A stretch of DNA of 64,000 nt. It comes from Actinomyces minihominis. Its GTDB lineage: Bacteria; Actinomycetota; Actinomycetes; Actinomycetales; Actinomycetaceae. This document shows, in pieces, positions 33,806 through 42,129 of the stretch. Location: the NCBI RefSeq assembly GCF_900187855.1, contig NZ_FYEG01000008.1:27358-91357 (forward strand), in the 5' to 3' direction. Position numbers and translations under genes: made by a program. Position 1 is the stretch's first letter; each line of letters opens with the position of its first letter. The notes under the pieces are model-generated. The model was not told where the DNA came from, did not search any database, and worked only from the letters and a program-made list of their open reading frames with translations.

Positions 33806-34856
33806 CGGTGTCGTCCTCATTCATCATCGTTTCATCCGCTTCTTTGCCGAGCCAGGTGGCTGCGCGTGACTCAACATCCCGTCGCAGGCGGCGCAGTTTC
33901 TTGGCGTTTGGCTGCCGCAGTCCCAGGGTCTCTTCGGACCACTCGGTCACCCCGTCCCACTCTCCGCCCTTGCCCTCAGCTGCGGGGGCGGGGCGCGATA
34001 CCAACTCGTGGTTGCCTGTGCCGGGGGCCAGGCGGCGGGCAACCACCAGGAAGCCGGTGTGGGCGACCATGCGGTGGTCCGGCCGAACGGATAGTCCCTC
34101 AACGTGCCAGGAGCGAATCGTGGACTCCCAGGAGTAGGGGTTGGAGAACTCTCCTGATTGACGTAGTTTCTCAACGACTCGAGACATCTGCGGCACGGTG
34201 GCCACGTAGGCTAGGAACACTCCCCCGGCTTCCAGGACTCGGGCGGCCCCATCAACGAAGTCCCACGGGTTGAGGAGGTCGAAAATCACCCGGTCGTACG
34301 ACTGCGGTTCAATCTGCTCAAGTGCCACACCTATGTCGGCTACCTGAAGTTCCCAGGCCGGGTGCCTCCCCCCGAACCAGAGGTCAACATTGGCCTGGGC
34401 AATCGCCGCAAACTCTTCGCGAATCTCAACTGAATGAAGATGACCGTAAGGGCCCACGGCACTTAGAAGCGAGGCAGAAAGCGCCCCGGATCCCACTCCT
34501 GATTCCAGGACCCGGGCCCCCGGGAAGATATCGGCAAACTGGACGATCTGGCCCGCATCCTTGGGGTAGATAATGGCGGCACCACGCGGCATCGACAGGG
34601 TGTAGTCCGAGAGAAGGGGACGGATCACCTGGAAGGTCTTACCGTCGGCGACCTCAACCACCTGACCGTCTGGTTTACCGAGGACGTCGTCGTGGTCAAG
34701 CGTTCCCCGGTTGGTTTGAAAGCGTCCTCCGGGAACCAGGGTCACGGTGTGGAGTCGACCTTTCGGATCCGTCACCTGAACCTTGTCACCTGGCCGCAAG
34801 GGCCCGCGTCGGCGGGCTGGACCCATTGGCTCATCTCCGCTAAAGGCAGTGCTCAT
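33798..34856 (-). CDS. trmI: tRNA (adenine-58-N1)-methyltransferase
   Basis: A 352-residue SAM-dependent enzyme that methylates A58 in the T loop of tRNAs. The N-terminal OB-like domain is followed by a Rossmann methyltransferase core with motif I VLESGVGSGALSASLLSAVG, then HSVEIREEF and VIFDLLNPWDFV. A basic and acidic C-terminal tail follows. The ATG at 34856 gives the expected N-terminus; a TTG ten codons upstream is possible. It begins the long minus-strand run with arc, as in mycobacteria, and overlaps arc by 8 bp. Confidence 0.92.
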   Translation of the reverse strand: MSTAFSGDEPMGPARRRGPLRPGDKVQVTDPKGRLHTVTLVPGGRFQTNRGTLDHDDVLGKPDGQVVEVADGKTFQVIRPLLSDYTLSMPRGAAIIYPKDAGQIVQFADIFPGARVLESGVGSGALSASLLSAVGPYGHLHSVEIREEFAAIAQANVDLWFGGRHPAWELQVADIGVALEQIEPQSYDRVIFDLLNPWDFVDGAARVLEAGGVFLAYVATVPQMSRVVEKLRQSGEFSNPYSWESTIRSWHVEGLSVRPDHRMVAHTGFLVVARRLAPGTGNHELVSRPAPAAEGKGGEWDGVTEWSEETLGLRQPNAKKLRRLRRDVESRAATWLGKEADETMMNEDDTDA

Positions 34857-34961
34857 CGTGTTCCATTCAGACTTGGGGATCTCCAATAACTCTACCCAGA
34901 CGGGTCTTAAGCACCAGTCCCCGAAGCCATGAGCCTCACCACGACAGACTAGAGTTACCGC

Positions 34962-35789
34962 ATGTCACGATCCCCAGCGCTGTCTGCATCGAGAGCCAAA
35001 GAGTACCTGCAGTGCCCACTCAAGTTCCGCTACTCGGTGGTCGATGGAGTACGCCAGCCCCCGACTGAAGCCACAGTCAAAGGCAATGTTGTTCATGAGG
35101 TCCTGGAGGACCTTTTCAAAGAACCGCGGACAGCTAGGACTCCCCAGACCGCCCGGGGGCTTCTCCCCGGGGCCTGGCGGTCTGTCCTTTCCCGGGACGA
35201 GCAGGCTCAGGCGCTGTTCGAAAACCCTGGGGTGGCAGCCACCGGCCGCGCGGATACTGAGAAGCTGGTCGACAACTACTTCACCTTGGAACAGCCCCAG
35301 AACCTGCAGCCGAAAGGTTGTGAAGAGCTGGTTGATGCACGTCTGAACTCCGGGGTGCTACTCCGGGGGATCATCGATCGGATTGATGAGGCCCCGGACG
35401 GTGCTCTGCGGGTTATTGACTACAAGACAGGCCGGGCCCCCTCCCCCAGGTTCATGGAGGACGCCCTCTTCCAGATGCGTTTCTACTCGCTGCTGCTAAG
35501 GGAGACCCAGCGCCTCCCCAAGCGAACCCAGCTGCTCTACTTACGCACCGGAAATGTGCTCACGCTTGACCCCGATCCTGCCGCTATTGAAGGGTTCGAG
35601 GGCGAGGTCAACGCACTGTGGGAGCGGATCGAATCAGACGCCAACCGAGAGGTCTTCGAACCGAAAACTTCGCGCCTGTGTGACTGGTGTCCATTCCAGG
35701 CTGACTGCCCCGCGTTCGGGGGCGTGCTGAAACCGCTCCCTGAGGAAGGTTTGCGAAAACTCCTGTCGATCCGTCAGACAGAGCGATAG
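34962..35789 (+). CDS. RecB-family PD-(D/E)XK exonuclease with Fe-S-type cysteines
   Basis: A 275-residue nuclease-like protein of the Cas4/AddB-C-terminal group. It begins LSASRAKEYLQCPLKFRYS; the catalytic core includes the helix VVHEVLEDLF, LLRGIIDRID and VIDYKTGRAPS (Asp and Lys of the PD-(D/E)XK motif). One Cys near residue 18 plus the cluster CDWCPFQADCP are spaced as in Fe-S cluster exonucleases. It is divergent from trmI and its end overlaps the HAD gene by 16 bp. DNA processing is inferred; no partner nuclease is nearby. Confidence 0.88.
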   Translation: MSRSPALSASRAKEYLQCPLKFRYSVVDGVRQPPTEATVKGNVVHEVLEDLFKEPRTARTPQTARGLLPGAWRSVLSRDEQAQALFENPGVAATGRADTEKLVDNYFTLEQPQNLQPKGCEELVDARLNSGVLLRGIIDRIDEAPDGALRVIDYKTGRAPSPRFMEDALFQMRFYSLLLRETQRLPKRTQLLYLRTGNVLTLDPDPAAIEGFEGEVNALWERIESDANREVFEPKTSRLCDWCPFQADCPAFGGVLKPLPEEGLRKLLSIRQTER

Positions 35790-36463
35790 TCAACCCGTCG
35801 ACCCGCTACGATTTCGCCGAGTAGATCGAGGTCGAGGTGAGCGGCCGACTCCACCCAGTTCAAGCCCTCACGTTCCTCTATTTCTGCAACGCAGGGAATC
35901 GCAACCACGGCCGCTCCGGCCGCCAAACCAGAGGTGACTCCGGCCATCGAGTCCTCGAGGACGACGCAGCCACTTGGCTCAACTCCGAGAAGCTTCATTG
36001 CAAGCAGATACGGTTCTGGCGATGGCTTATGGCTCGCCACATCATCCGCTGTCACGACAGCATCGAAGAGTCCCGCTGGAACATGCTTCAGCATTGCCTC
36101 CACCATCGGCCGAACCGATGAGGTGACGAGGGCGATGGGAACTCCGGCTTCCTTAAGTTCGAGGGCCAGCTCGAGGGCTCCCGGCCTCATCTTCACCTCA
36201 CCGGCCTCAATCGTTCGCATCAGGTAGTCCAGCAGGTATGCGAACACCTCATCATGGGTGTCTGCGGACCCTGTCTTTTCAATGAGCTTGGTGGTGGTAG
36301 CCAGAGCTGAACCACCGACGAGCTCAAGAGCGTCCTCGACTCCCCATTCTTTTCCGCGCTTCTGAACGTAAGAGGCCTCTGAAGCCAACCAGACCGGTTC
36401 GGTATCGGCAAATGTTCCGTCCATATCGAAGAGGACGGCCTGAAGTGCAGCGTGCGCAGTGAT
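35774..36463 (-). CDS. HAD-superfamily phosphatase, beta-phosphoglucomutase-like
   Basis: A HAD hydrolase of about 229 residues with motif I VLFDMDGTFADTEPVW, motif II VTSSVRPMVE, motif III Lys in ASHKPSPEPYL and motif IV VLEDSMAGVTSG. The cap insertion after motif I is of the subclass I type. The start is unusual: no ATG, GTG or TTG occurs in frame between the uppP stop and the HAD core, while a strong AGGAAAGGAAG lies 7 bp before an ATC at 36463-36461. Canonical starts exist only as unsupported TTG or other codons inside uppP. The substrate is unknown. Confidence 0.85.
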   Translation of the reverse strand: MTAHAALQAVLFDMDGTFADTEPVWLASEASYVQKRGKEWGVEDALELVGGSALATTTKLIEKTGSADTHDEVFAYLLDYLMRTIEAGEVKMRPGALELALELKEAGVPIALVTSSVRPMVEAMLKHVPAGLFDAVVTADDVASHKPSPEPYLLAMKLLGVEPSGCVVLEDSMAGVTSGLAAGAAVVAIPCVAEIEEREGLNWVESAAHLDLDLLGEIVAGRRVDYRSV

Positions 36464-36479
36464 GGAGAATCTTCCTTTC

Positions 36480-37334
36480 CTAGACGACGGTGACGGAGAG
36501 GGGCTGGAGTACCCCGACGATGAGCAGAACTGCAACGACAATCGCGAATGCAATGCGGTAGATGACGAAGGGCTCGAATGACTTCGTGGTGACAAGCTTG
36601 AGGAACCAGACGATCACCATGTAACCCACGGCAAATGCAACCGCGGTTGCGACGATCGTAGGGCCTGCCGCCACGCTTGTTTCATCCCCCAAGGATTTGA
36701 ACATCTTGTAGAAGCCCGAGGCGAAGACCGCGGGTAGGGCAAGGAGGAATGAGTAGCGTGCAGCGGCCTCACGGGTGAACCCCATGAGGCGTCCAGCGGT
36801 GATGGTGCCCCCTGAGCGAGAGACGCCGGGGATGAGGGCGAGAGCCTGGGCAAACCCGAAGCCAATAGCCTGTCCCCACTTCATGTTGTCAAGAGTATTG
36901 ACGCGCTTACCAATCCGGTCTGCGTAACCAAGAAGGAGGCCGAACACAATCAACATCACCACGGTGATCCATAGGTTGCGGAAGGTGGTGTCGATCCAGT
37001 CCTCAAGCAGGAGGCCGAGGACAGCGATGGGGATTGAGCCAACGATGATCATCCAACCGAGGCGGGCATCGGGGTTGGATGACGGGACTCGGTTTTCCCC
37101 ACCGATGAATGGCAGCGAGTACCACCAGCTCTTGACGATCCGGACAATGTCTTTCCAGAAAAAGATCAGGACCGCAGTCTCGGTACCAATTTGGGTGATT
37201 GCAGTGAAACCCGCTCCCGGATCTCCGGCGCCAATCAGTTCTCCGACCACCCGGAGGTGCGCGGAGGACGATACGGGGAGAAATTCGGTGAGGCCCTGAA
37301 CCAGGCCCATGATGATCGCTTGTAACCAATCCAT
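36480..37334 (-). CDS. uppP: Undecaprenyl-diphosphatase
   Basis: UppP (BacA) recycles undecaprenyl pyrophosphate for cell-wall synthesis and confers bacitracin tolerance. The 284-residue membrane protein begins [27 protein letters not shown], the first conserved motif, and has the second, [16 protein letters not shown]. About eight hydrophobic segments are visible. The HAD gene starts 16 bp after its stop and is likely cotranscribed. Confidence 0.95.
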   Translation of the reverse strand: MDWLQAIIMGLVQGLTEFLPVSSSAHLRVVGELIGAGDPGAGFTAITQIGTETAVLIFFWKDIVRIVKSWWYSLPFIGGENRVPSSNPDARLGWMIIVGSIPIAVLGLLLEDWIDTTFRNLWITVVMLIVFGLLLGYADRIGKRVNTLDNMKWGQAIGFGFAQALALIPGVSRSGGTITAGRLMGFTREAAARYSFLLALPAVFASGFYKMFKSLGDETSVAAGPTIVATAVAFAVGYMVIVWFLKLVTTKSFEPFVIYRIAFAIVVAVLLIVGVLQPLSVTVV

Positions 37335-37395
37335 CCGGCCAGCCTACCGCCCGACCACCTCAGGTTCGGTCCCGTCACCCCGTACTATGGAGCAC

Positions 37396-38379
37396 ATGGA
37401 AATTCGTCGACTGGGCCAGCGTGGTCTGGCTGTCTCTGCTCTTGGCCTCGGGACCCTCACCTGGGGTCGTGATACCGACGACTTTGAGGCGGCGGCAATG
37501 TTGCAGTCTTTCCTCGAGGCGGGCGGAACGACTCTTGATGTTCCCTCAGACTGGGGAAGCGCAACATTTGAGGGACGAGTTCGCGCCGTCGGTTCAACCA
37601 TTGCGGATGGGCTTCGTGACCGCCTCGTCCTCATCCTGCACTCCGGCAACCTGCCCGAACCCACCGGGGGCCCGCTTCAAGCCGCTACCCGCCGCGACAT
37701 CAGCATGCTGGGGCCCAGAGCCTCCAAGCGGAACCTGATTGCTTCGCTTGACACCGCTCTGGCAGACCTGGGAACCGACCACGTCGACCTGTGGGTCATA
37801 CACGGCCCCAGGCAGGGTATTTCAATCGGAGAGATCCGAGAGGCCGCTCAGTTCGCCCTGCGAACCGGGCGCGCCCACTACGTGGGGGCCGCCGGGTTTA
37901 GCGACTGGGACTTCGGTGCCCTGACAAGTTTCACTCCTGGTGAAGAGCCCTTTGCCGCACTGGCTTCACCCTTTTCTCTTTTGGATGCCTCCGCCCGGGT
38001 CAACCTGATGCCGCGCGGCAGTGAAAGTGGTTTGGGGTTTGTAGCACTGAACCCCCTCGCCCAGGGCGTCCTCACCGGGAAGTACCGCAACTCAACCCCA
38101 CCGGACTCTCGGGCGGCCTCAAGCCACCTTGCGTCCCTGGTCGAGCCGTACCTGACGCAGCGTCACGCCCGGGTTGTCGAGGCCGTGGTGCGCGCGGCAG
38201 GAGGGCTAGGCACTACTCCGTCTCAGGTGGCCCTGGCGTGGGTCCTGGCTCAGCCCCTCGTGTCAACCGCCATTATTGGCCCGCGTAACTCACGCCAGCT
38301 TGACGCAATCCTTGAAGAACCAACCCTGCACCTGCAGCGCGAGCTGCGGGACGTACTGACTGAGGTATCACTTACCTAG
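37396..38379 (+). CDS. Aldo/keto-reductase-fold protein with altered catalytic residues
   Basis: A 327-residue AKR-superfamily barrel: RRLGQRGLAVSALGLGTLTWG at the start, LGTDHVDLWVIHGP in the middle and ALAWVLAQPLVSTAIIGPRN near the end. In active AKRs the tetrad is Asp, Tyr, Lys, His. Here the Asp (TTLDVPSDWGS) and His (VIHGP) remain, but the Tyr position reads Trp and the Lys position (normally in a TK motif) reads His in LILHSGN. It may have a different chemistry or a non-catalytic role. A TACTAT -10-like sequence lies about 7 bp before the chosen ATG, so the mRNA may be nearly leaderless. Confidence 0.82.
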   Translation: MEIRRLGQRGLAVSALGLGTLTWGRDTDDFEAAAMLQSFLEAGGTTLDVPSDWGSATFEGRVRAVGSTIADGLRDRLVLILHSGNLPEPTGGPLQAATRRDISMLGPRASKRNLIASLDTALADLGTDHVDLWVIHGPRQGISIGEIREAAQFALRTGRAHYVGAAGFSDWDFGALTSFTPGEEPFAALASPFSLLDASARVNLMPRGSESGLGFVALNPLAQGVLTGKYRNSTPPDSRAASSHLASLVEPYLTQRHARVVEAVVRAAGGLGTTPSQVALAWVLAQPLVSTAIIGPRNSRQLDAILEEPTLHLQRELRDVLTEVSLT

Positions 38380-38535
38380 GGGGTGGTCTTCAAACCTGCA
38401 CGGTCCTCTGGCTGCCCTGGGACGCCTGCATCATTGACCCAGATCTGGATAATCTGCTCCGCAGAGCTTGCCTGCTGGACGTCGCTGCCCTCTGACTGAC
38501 CTACGCCAACCCCCGGCTGAACCGAGTCTGAACTG

Positions 38536-38853
38536 TCACTCGTCCTCGTCGAGAAGGTCCGCCACAGAGTCTTCCCCGTCGATGTCGTAGGAGTCGTCAT
38601 CATCATCCTCGTCGTCGACGTCGTCCTCATCATCTTCGTCATCGTCGTCCCCGTAGTCGTCGTCGAGCAGCTCAATCGGTAACTCGACTCCGAAGCTGGT
38701 GAACAGGGCATCGTCATAGATGAAAAGGGCATCCTGAAGACGTAATTCAGCGTCCTCAACCATGGCGGGAGCAACCACATCTGAGTTGCGCGCCATATCG
38801 AAGTGGTGTTCTAGGGCAGACACAAGCCTGCTTAGCGCAGAACGGGGTTCCAT
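38536..38853 (-). CDS. Acidic actinobacterial conserved protein
   Basis: A 105-residue protein of unknown function. The N-terminal 55 residues are ordinary and helical (LSRLVSALEHHFDMARNSDV, LRLQDALFIYDDALFTSFG). The C-terminal half is almost only Asp and Glu (DDDDEDDEDDVDDEDDDDD), giving an extreme negative charge. The ATG at 38853 follows GGAG by 7 bp. After the stop, one other frame stays open with protein-like composition to 38376, which raises the possibility of a frameshifted 3' end. Confidence 0.65.
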   Translation of the reverse strand: MEPRSALSRLVSALEHHFDMARNSDVVAPAMVEDAELRLQDALFIYDDALFTSFGVELPIELLDDDYGDDDDEDDEDDVDDEDDDDDSYDIDGEDSVADLLDEDE

Positions 38854-38898
38854 GGACATGCTCCTAGCCTAGCCGACATTGAGAAACGCACTATCTTC

Positions 38899-39996
38899 CT
38901 ACGGAAGGCCCAGCTGGGAACGGATCACCGAAATCATCAGGTCGGTCCCCTTAATCTCGGCGGTCTCTTCCGATCCAACGATGCGGGTGGCACCTTCTCC
39001 GTCAAATAGTTGAGAAGCACCGTGTGAGGGACCGAGCGGGAGGACAATCCAGTCCCGTTTCGGATGGTATGTCACCTCGGGCTCTCCGCCCTCAATCTGA
39101 GAGGCAATGTTCGCGACCACCACGCGGGCCTGGTCGCGAGCAGCATCAGCCCTCTTCGCTTCGGGAACATTCGTGATGTCACCAACCGCATAGGTGTGAT
39201 CATGGCCTGCCACCTGCATGGTCGGCAAGACGCGTACCGTCCCGGCCTCCGTGAGTGCTTCCTGGTAGTCGGTGCCGCGCAGGTAACCGGTGACGGGCTC
39301 TGAACCGTAGCACTGGAACCACACGTCACCACTAACTCTTTCACCCGTGGTGGTTTCCACCTCGAAGCGCCCCAGGGTGCCTGCGGGAGTCGGGGGCAGG
39401 TAGGCCAGCGACGCCCCGGCAGTAACCTTGATGCCAAGCTCAGCAACCTGATCCTGGATCAAGGTGCGGAACTCAGGGGTGAACCCGGGGGAACCCAATA
39501 GTTCGTCCTTGACCTCAATGATCTCGATCTCTAGGTTCGGGAAGACCTCACGGAGCTCACCCGCCAGCTCTAGACCAACGGTTCCACCGCCGACAATGAC
39601 CGCCTTCTCAGCGGTACTAAGCCCCGCGCGCAACTCACGGAGCCGGTGCTTAGCAATTGCGCTCTGCCCGGTGATGTGCTTCGCCGGGAAGGGGTAGGTT
39701 GACCCTGTGGCTAGAACGATATAGTCAGCTTCCATCGGTTCGTGGCCGTAGAGGTGAACCGTGTTCCCATCCACGCGAGAAACGTTGCCATTGATGACCT
39801 TGCCCTTGGAGAGCAGGTAGGAGTAGGGCATAAAGATCGCCTGCTCCCACACATCATCTACGGCAGCGCGGAGGGCCGCTGCATGGTGTACAAAGCGATC
39901 ATTCCTATCGATGAGGACGACATCCGCCACCGGATCGAGTCCCTTTGCAACGGTGATTCCACCGTATCCGCCACCAATTACGATTACTCGAGCCAC
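38899..39996 (-). CDS. FAD-dependent pyridine nucleotide oxidoreductase (NDH-2/AIF-like)
   Basis: A 365-residue flavoprotein. The N-terminal FAD-binding dinucleotide fold has RVIVIGGGYGGITVA; an NAD(P)-binding fold follows (KAVIVGGGTVGLELAGELRE) and the C-terminal FAD motif is HTYAVGDITNVPEAKRA. The family includes type II NADH dehydrogenases and AIF/FSP1-like quinone reductases; no C-terminal membrane helix is visible. The GTG at 39996 is well spaced from GGAAGGGG and is preferred to an ATG six codons upstream. The electron acceptor cannot be assigned. Confidence 0.88.
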   Translation of the reverse strand: MARVIVIGGGYGGITVAKGLDPVADVVLIDRNDRFVHHAAALRAAVDDVWEQAIFMPYSYLLSKGKVINGNVSRVDGNTVHLYGHEPMEADYIVLATGSTYPFPAKHITGQSAIAKHRLRELRAGLSTAEKAVIVGGGTVGLELAGELREVFPNLEIEIIEVKDELLGSPGFTPEFRTLIQDQVAELGIKVTAGASLAYLPPTPAGTLGRFEVETTTGERVSGDVWFQCYGSEPVTGYLRGTDYQEALTEAGTVRVLPTMQVAGHDHTYAVGDITNVPEAKRADAARDQARVVVANIASQIEGGEPEVTYHPKRDWIVLPLGPSHGASQLFDGEGATRIVGSEETAEIKGTDLMISVIRSQLGLP

Positions 39997-40068
39997 GTTC
40001 GGCCCCTTCCGCATCTAGCCATCTGTCACACCGGGCACTGCCTGATGAGTCGCAACAAGCTTACTTGC

Positions 40069-42123
40069 TTACTGCAAACCCCGGCGGCGGGTTACAGCCG
40101 CGCCCTCTGGTTTCCGGCCTCTAACTGCCACAAATGATGCCAGAGGGTCGCGGGAGTTTCCCCGACTGAGTAGTTGGTCCTGTAGCAGACGTCCGGCCTG
40201 GCGATTAAAGCCGCCATCAGGTCGTCCGTCCTCATTCGTCAACGACTGCTCCTCAAACCATTCCTCAAGTTCTCCGACCATCGCTTCCGCCCACATGTAA
40301 GAGTAATAGGCGGCGTCGTATCCACCGGCGAAGGTATGCGCAAAGTAGGGGGTGCGGTAGCGCGGCACGACCAGGTCATGGGCTCCCCCACCAGCTGCGA
40401 GAGCAGTCTTCTCGAATGTCTCGACGTCCTCGACAGCCTCCGGTAGGTCCGACTCATTCCTGTGCCAGTAGTGGTCGATGAGGGCCGCTTGCACGTACTC
40501 CAAGGTCGAGAAGGCCTGGCCGAAGTACTTCGACTTTGAGAGTTTCTCGACGACATGGTCGGGAAGTCCTTCACCGGTTTGGTAGTGGCGCGCATAGTTG
40601 GCGAGGACCTCGGGGTGGTAGGCCCACATTTCGTTGAGTTGACTGGGCAGTTCAACGAAGTCATTAGGTACCTCGGTGCCTGCCGTCGACTCGTAGTAGG
40701 TCTGTGTCAGCAAACCGTGGAGGGCGTGACCGAACTCGTGGAAGCAGGTTTCAACGCTATCCCAGGTGAGCAGGGTTGGCCTGCCTGCCTCCGGCTTCTC
40801 AAAGTTGGCATCGTTGGTGATGATGGGCAGATTTCCGGTGCGTGCGCAACCGGCCTGGATCTCACTCATCCAGGCTCCGCCGCTCTTACCAGGGCGGGTG
40901 TACCAGTCGGCCATGAACAGGCCCCTGGGAAGTCCGTTTTCGTCGAAGACCTCATAGGTCTCCACGTCCTCGGTCCACCCGCGGATCTCTGGACGAGGAC
41001 GGAAGGTCAGACCATAGAGGCGCTCCGCAGCAAAGAAAAGACCGTCTTTGACGACCCGGTCCAGCTCGAAGTACTCGGACAGCTTATCGGCGTCCATCCC
41101 CAGGAGGTCACCGCGTGCCTTGTCCTCGAAGTAAACCCAGTCCTCTGGCCCGAGGTCAAAACCCTCCGCCTGAGCCAGTTTCTCGTAAGCCACCCGTTCC
41201 TGATCCAGGTTCCTGATAGCGGCTTCGCCAACGGTACGCAGCAGGTCGAGCGCCTCCGGTGGTCCGGGGACCGTCTGATCATCCATGGCAAGCGACGCAT
41301 GGTCGGCAAACCCGAGTAACTCTGCACGCTTCTGGCGCAACCCGACCAGTTCAACAATCAGGGGGCGCGTGTCAAGATCGGGATCTCCGCCGAAACCTCG
41401 GGTAATGGAGTCATGAAGTGCCCGTCCCCGGGTCACATGGTCGTCCAGGCTGGCGATCATCGGGGGCTGGGAGTAGTTCATGACGGGGATCCGCCAGCCA
41501 TCTGCCGTTTCGCGAGCCTTCTCCACCGCACTCTGGATGCGCTCTTCACTCAAGCCAGCCAGTTCAGTTGTATCTGAGCCAGCCGTGTGGGTTCTGTCCA
41601 GTTGTGCCGTTATCTTGGCATCCACCTGCGCCTGGATCGAAGCGATTTTGCCGTTGAGTTCTCGAAGACGTGTCTGACCGTCCTCGTCAAGGGCGACACC
41701 GCTACGCTCAAACGCGCGTACGGTGTCGCTGACCAACCAGGCGGTCTCCTCGTCGAGGTCTGGAAGCTTGGAGACTTCCAGGTACCTCTCATAGATCGAC
41801 TTGTTCATCCAGAAGTCATCGCTGTGGGCCGAAAAGAGAGGAGCGAACTTCTCATAGAGAGCATCGAGCTCGGGCCCACCGACCGATGAAAGCAACACGT
41901 AGAAAACGGTCTCTGCACGTCCAAGAACTCCGCCCGCCGCATCAACGGCCACAACCGTGTTGATCACGCTGGCGGGTTCCGGGTTTTCTGCGATAGCCCG
42001 CCATTCTTCTCTCTCCTGAGCCATGCCCAGGTTGAGCCCCTCTTCGATATCGGCCAGCGTGATTGCTGCGAAGTCCGGAACACCAAAGGGAAGTTCGGAT
42101 GGGTGAAGCAGTGGATTAGTCAC
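40069..42123 (-). CDS. M3-family zinc metallopeptidase (Dcp/oligopeptidase A-like)
   Basis: A 684-residue cytoplasmic peptidase. The zinc site CFHEFGHALHGLL (HExxH with HEFGH) and the downstream Glu segment VELPSQLNEMW are typical of M3 enzymes, which cut oligopeptides or release dipeptides. Family segments MSEIQAGC and YYSYMWAEAMVGELEEWF support the dipeptidyl carboxypeptidase branch. The GTG start at 42123 lies 6 bp after the GNAT-MazG gene, so the two are an operon. Confidence 0.92.
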   Translation of the reverse strand: MTNPLLHPSELPFGVPDFAAITLADIEEGLNLGMAQEREEWRAIAENPEPASVINTVVAVDAAGGVLGRAETVFYVLLSSVGGPELDALYEKFAPLFSAHSDDFWMNKSIYERYLEVSKLPDLDEETAWLVSDTVRAFERSGVALDEDGQTRLRELNGKIASIQAQVDAKITAQLDRTHTAGSDTTELAGLSEERIQSAVEKARETADGWRIPVMNYSQPPMIASLDDHVTRGRALHDSITRGFGGDPDLDTRPLIVELVGLRQKRAELLGFADHASLAMDDQTVPGPPEALDLLRTVGEAAIRNLDQERVAYEKLAQAEGFDLGPEDWVYFEDKARGDLLGMDADKLSEYFELDRVVKDGLFFAAERLYGLTFRPRPEIRGWTEDVETYEVFDENGLPRGLFMADWYTRPGKSGGAWMSEIQAGCARTGNLPIITNDANFEKPEAGRPTLLTWDSVETCFHEFGHALHGLLTQTYYESTAGTEVPNDFVELPSQLNEMWAYHPEVLANYARHYQTGEGLPDHVVEKLSKSKYFGQAFSTLEYVQAALIDHYWHRNESDLPEAVEDVETFEKTALAAGGGAHDLVVPRYRTPYFAHTFAGGYDAAYYSYMWAEAMVGELEEWFEEQSLTNEDGRPDGGFNRQAGRLLQDQLLSRGNSRDPLASFVAVRGRKPEGAAVTRRRGLQ

Positions 42124-42129
42124 GTTCTT

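Noticed and set aside
40555..41319. 254-codon plus-strand frame opposite the M3 peptidase
   Set aside because: Shadow of the zinc peptidase gene, which has intact motifs on the minus strand.
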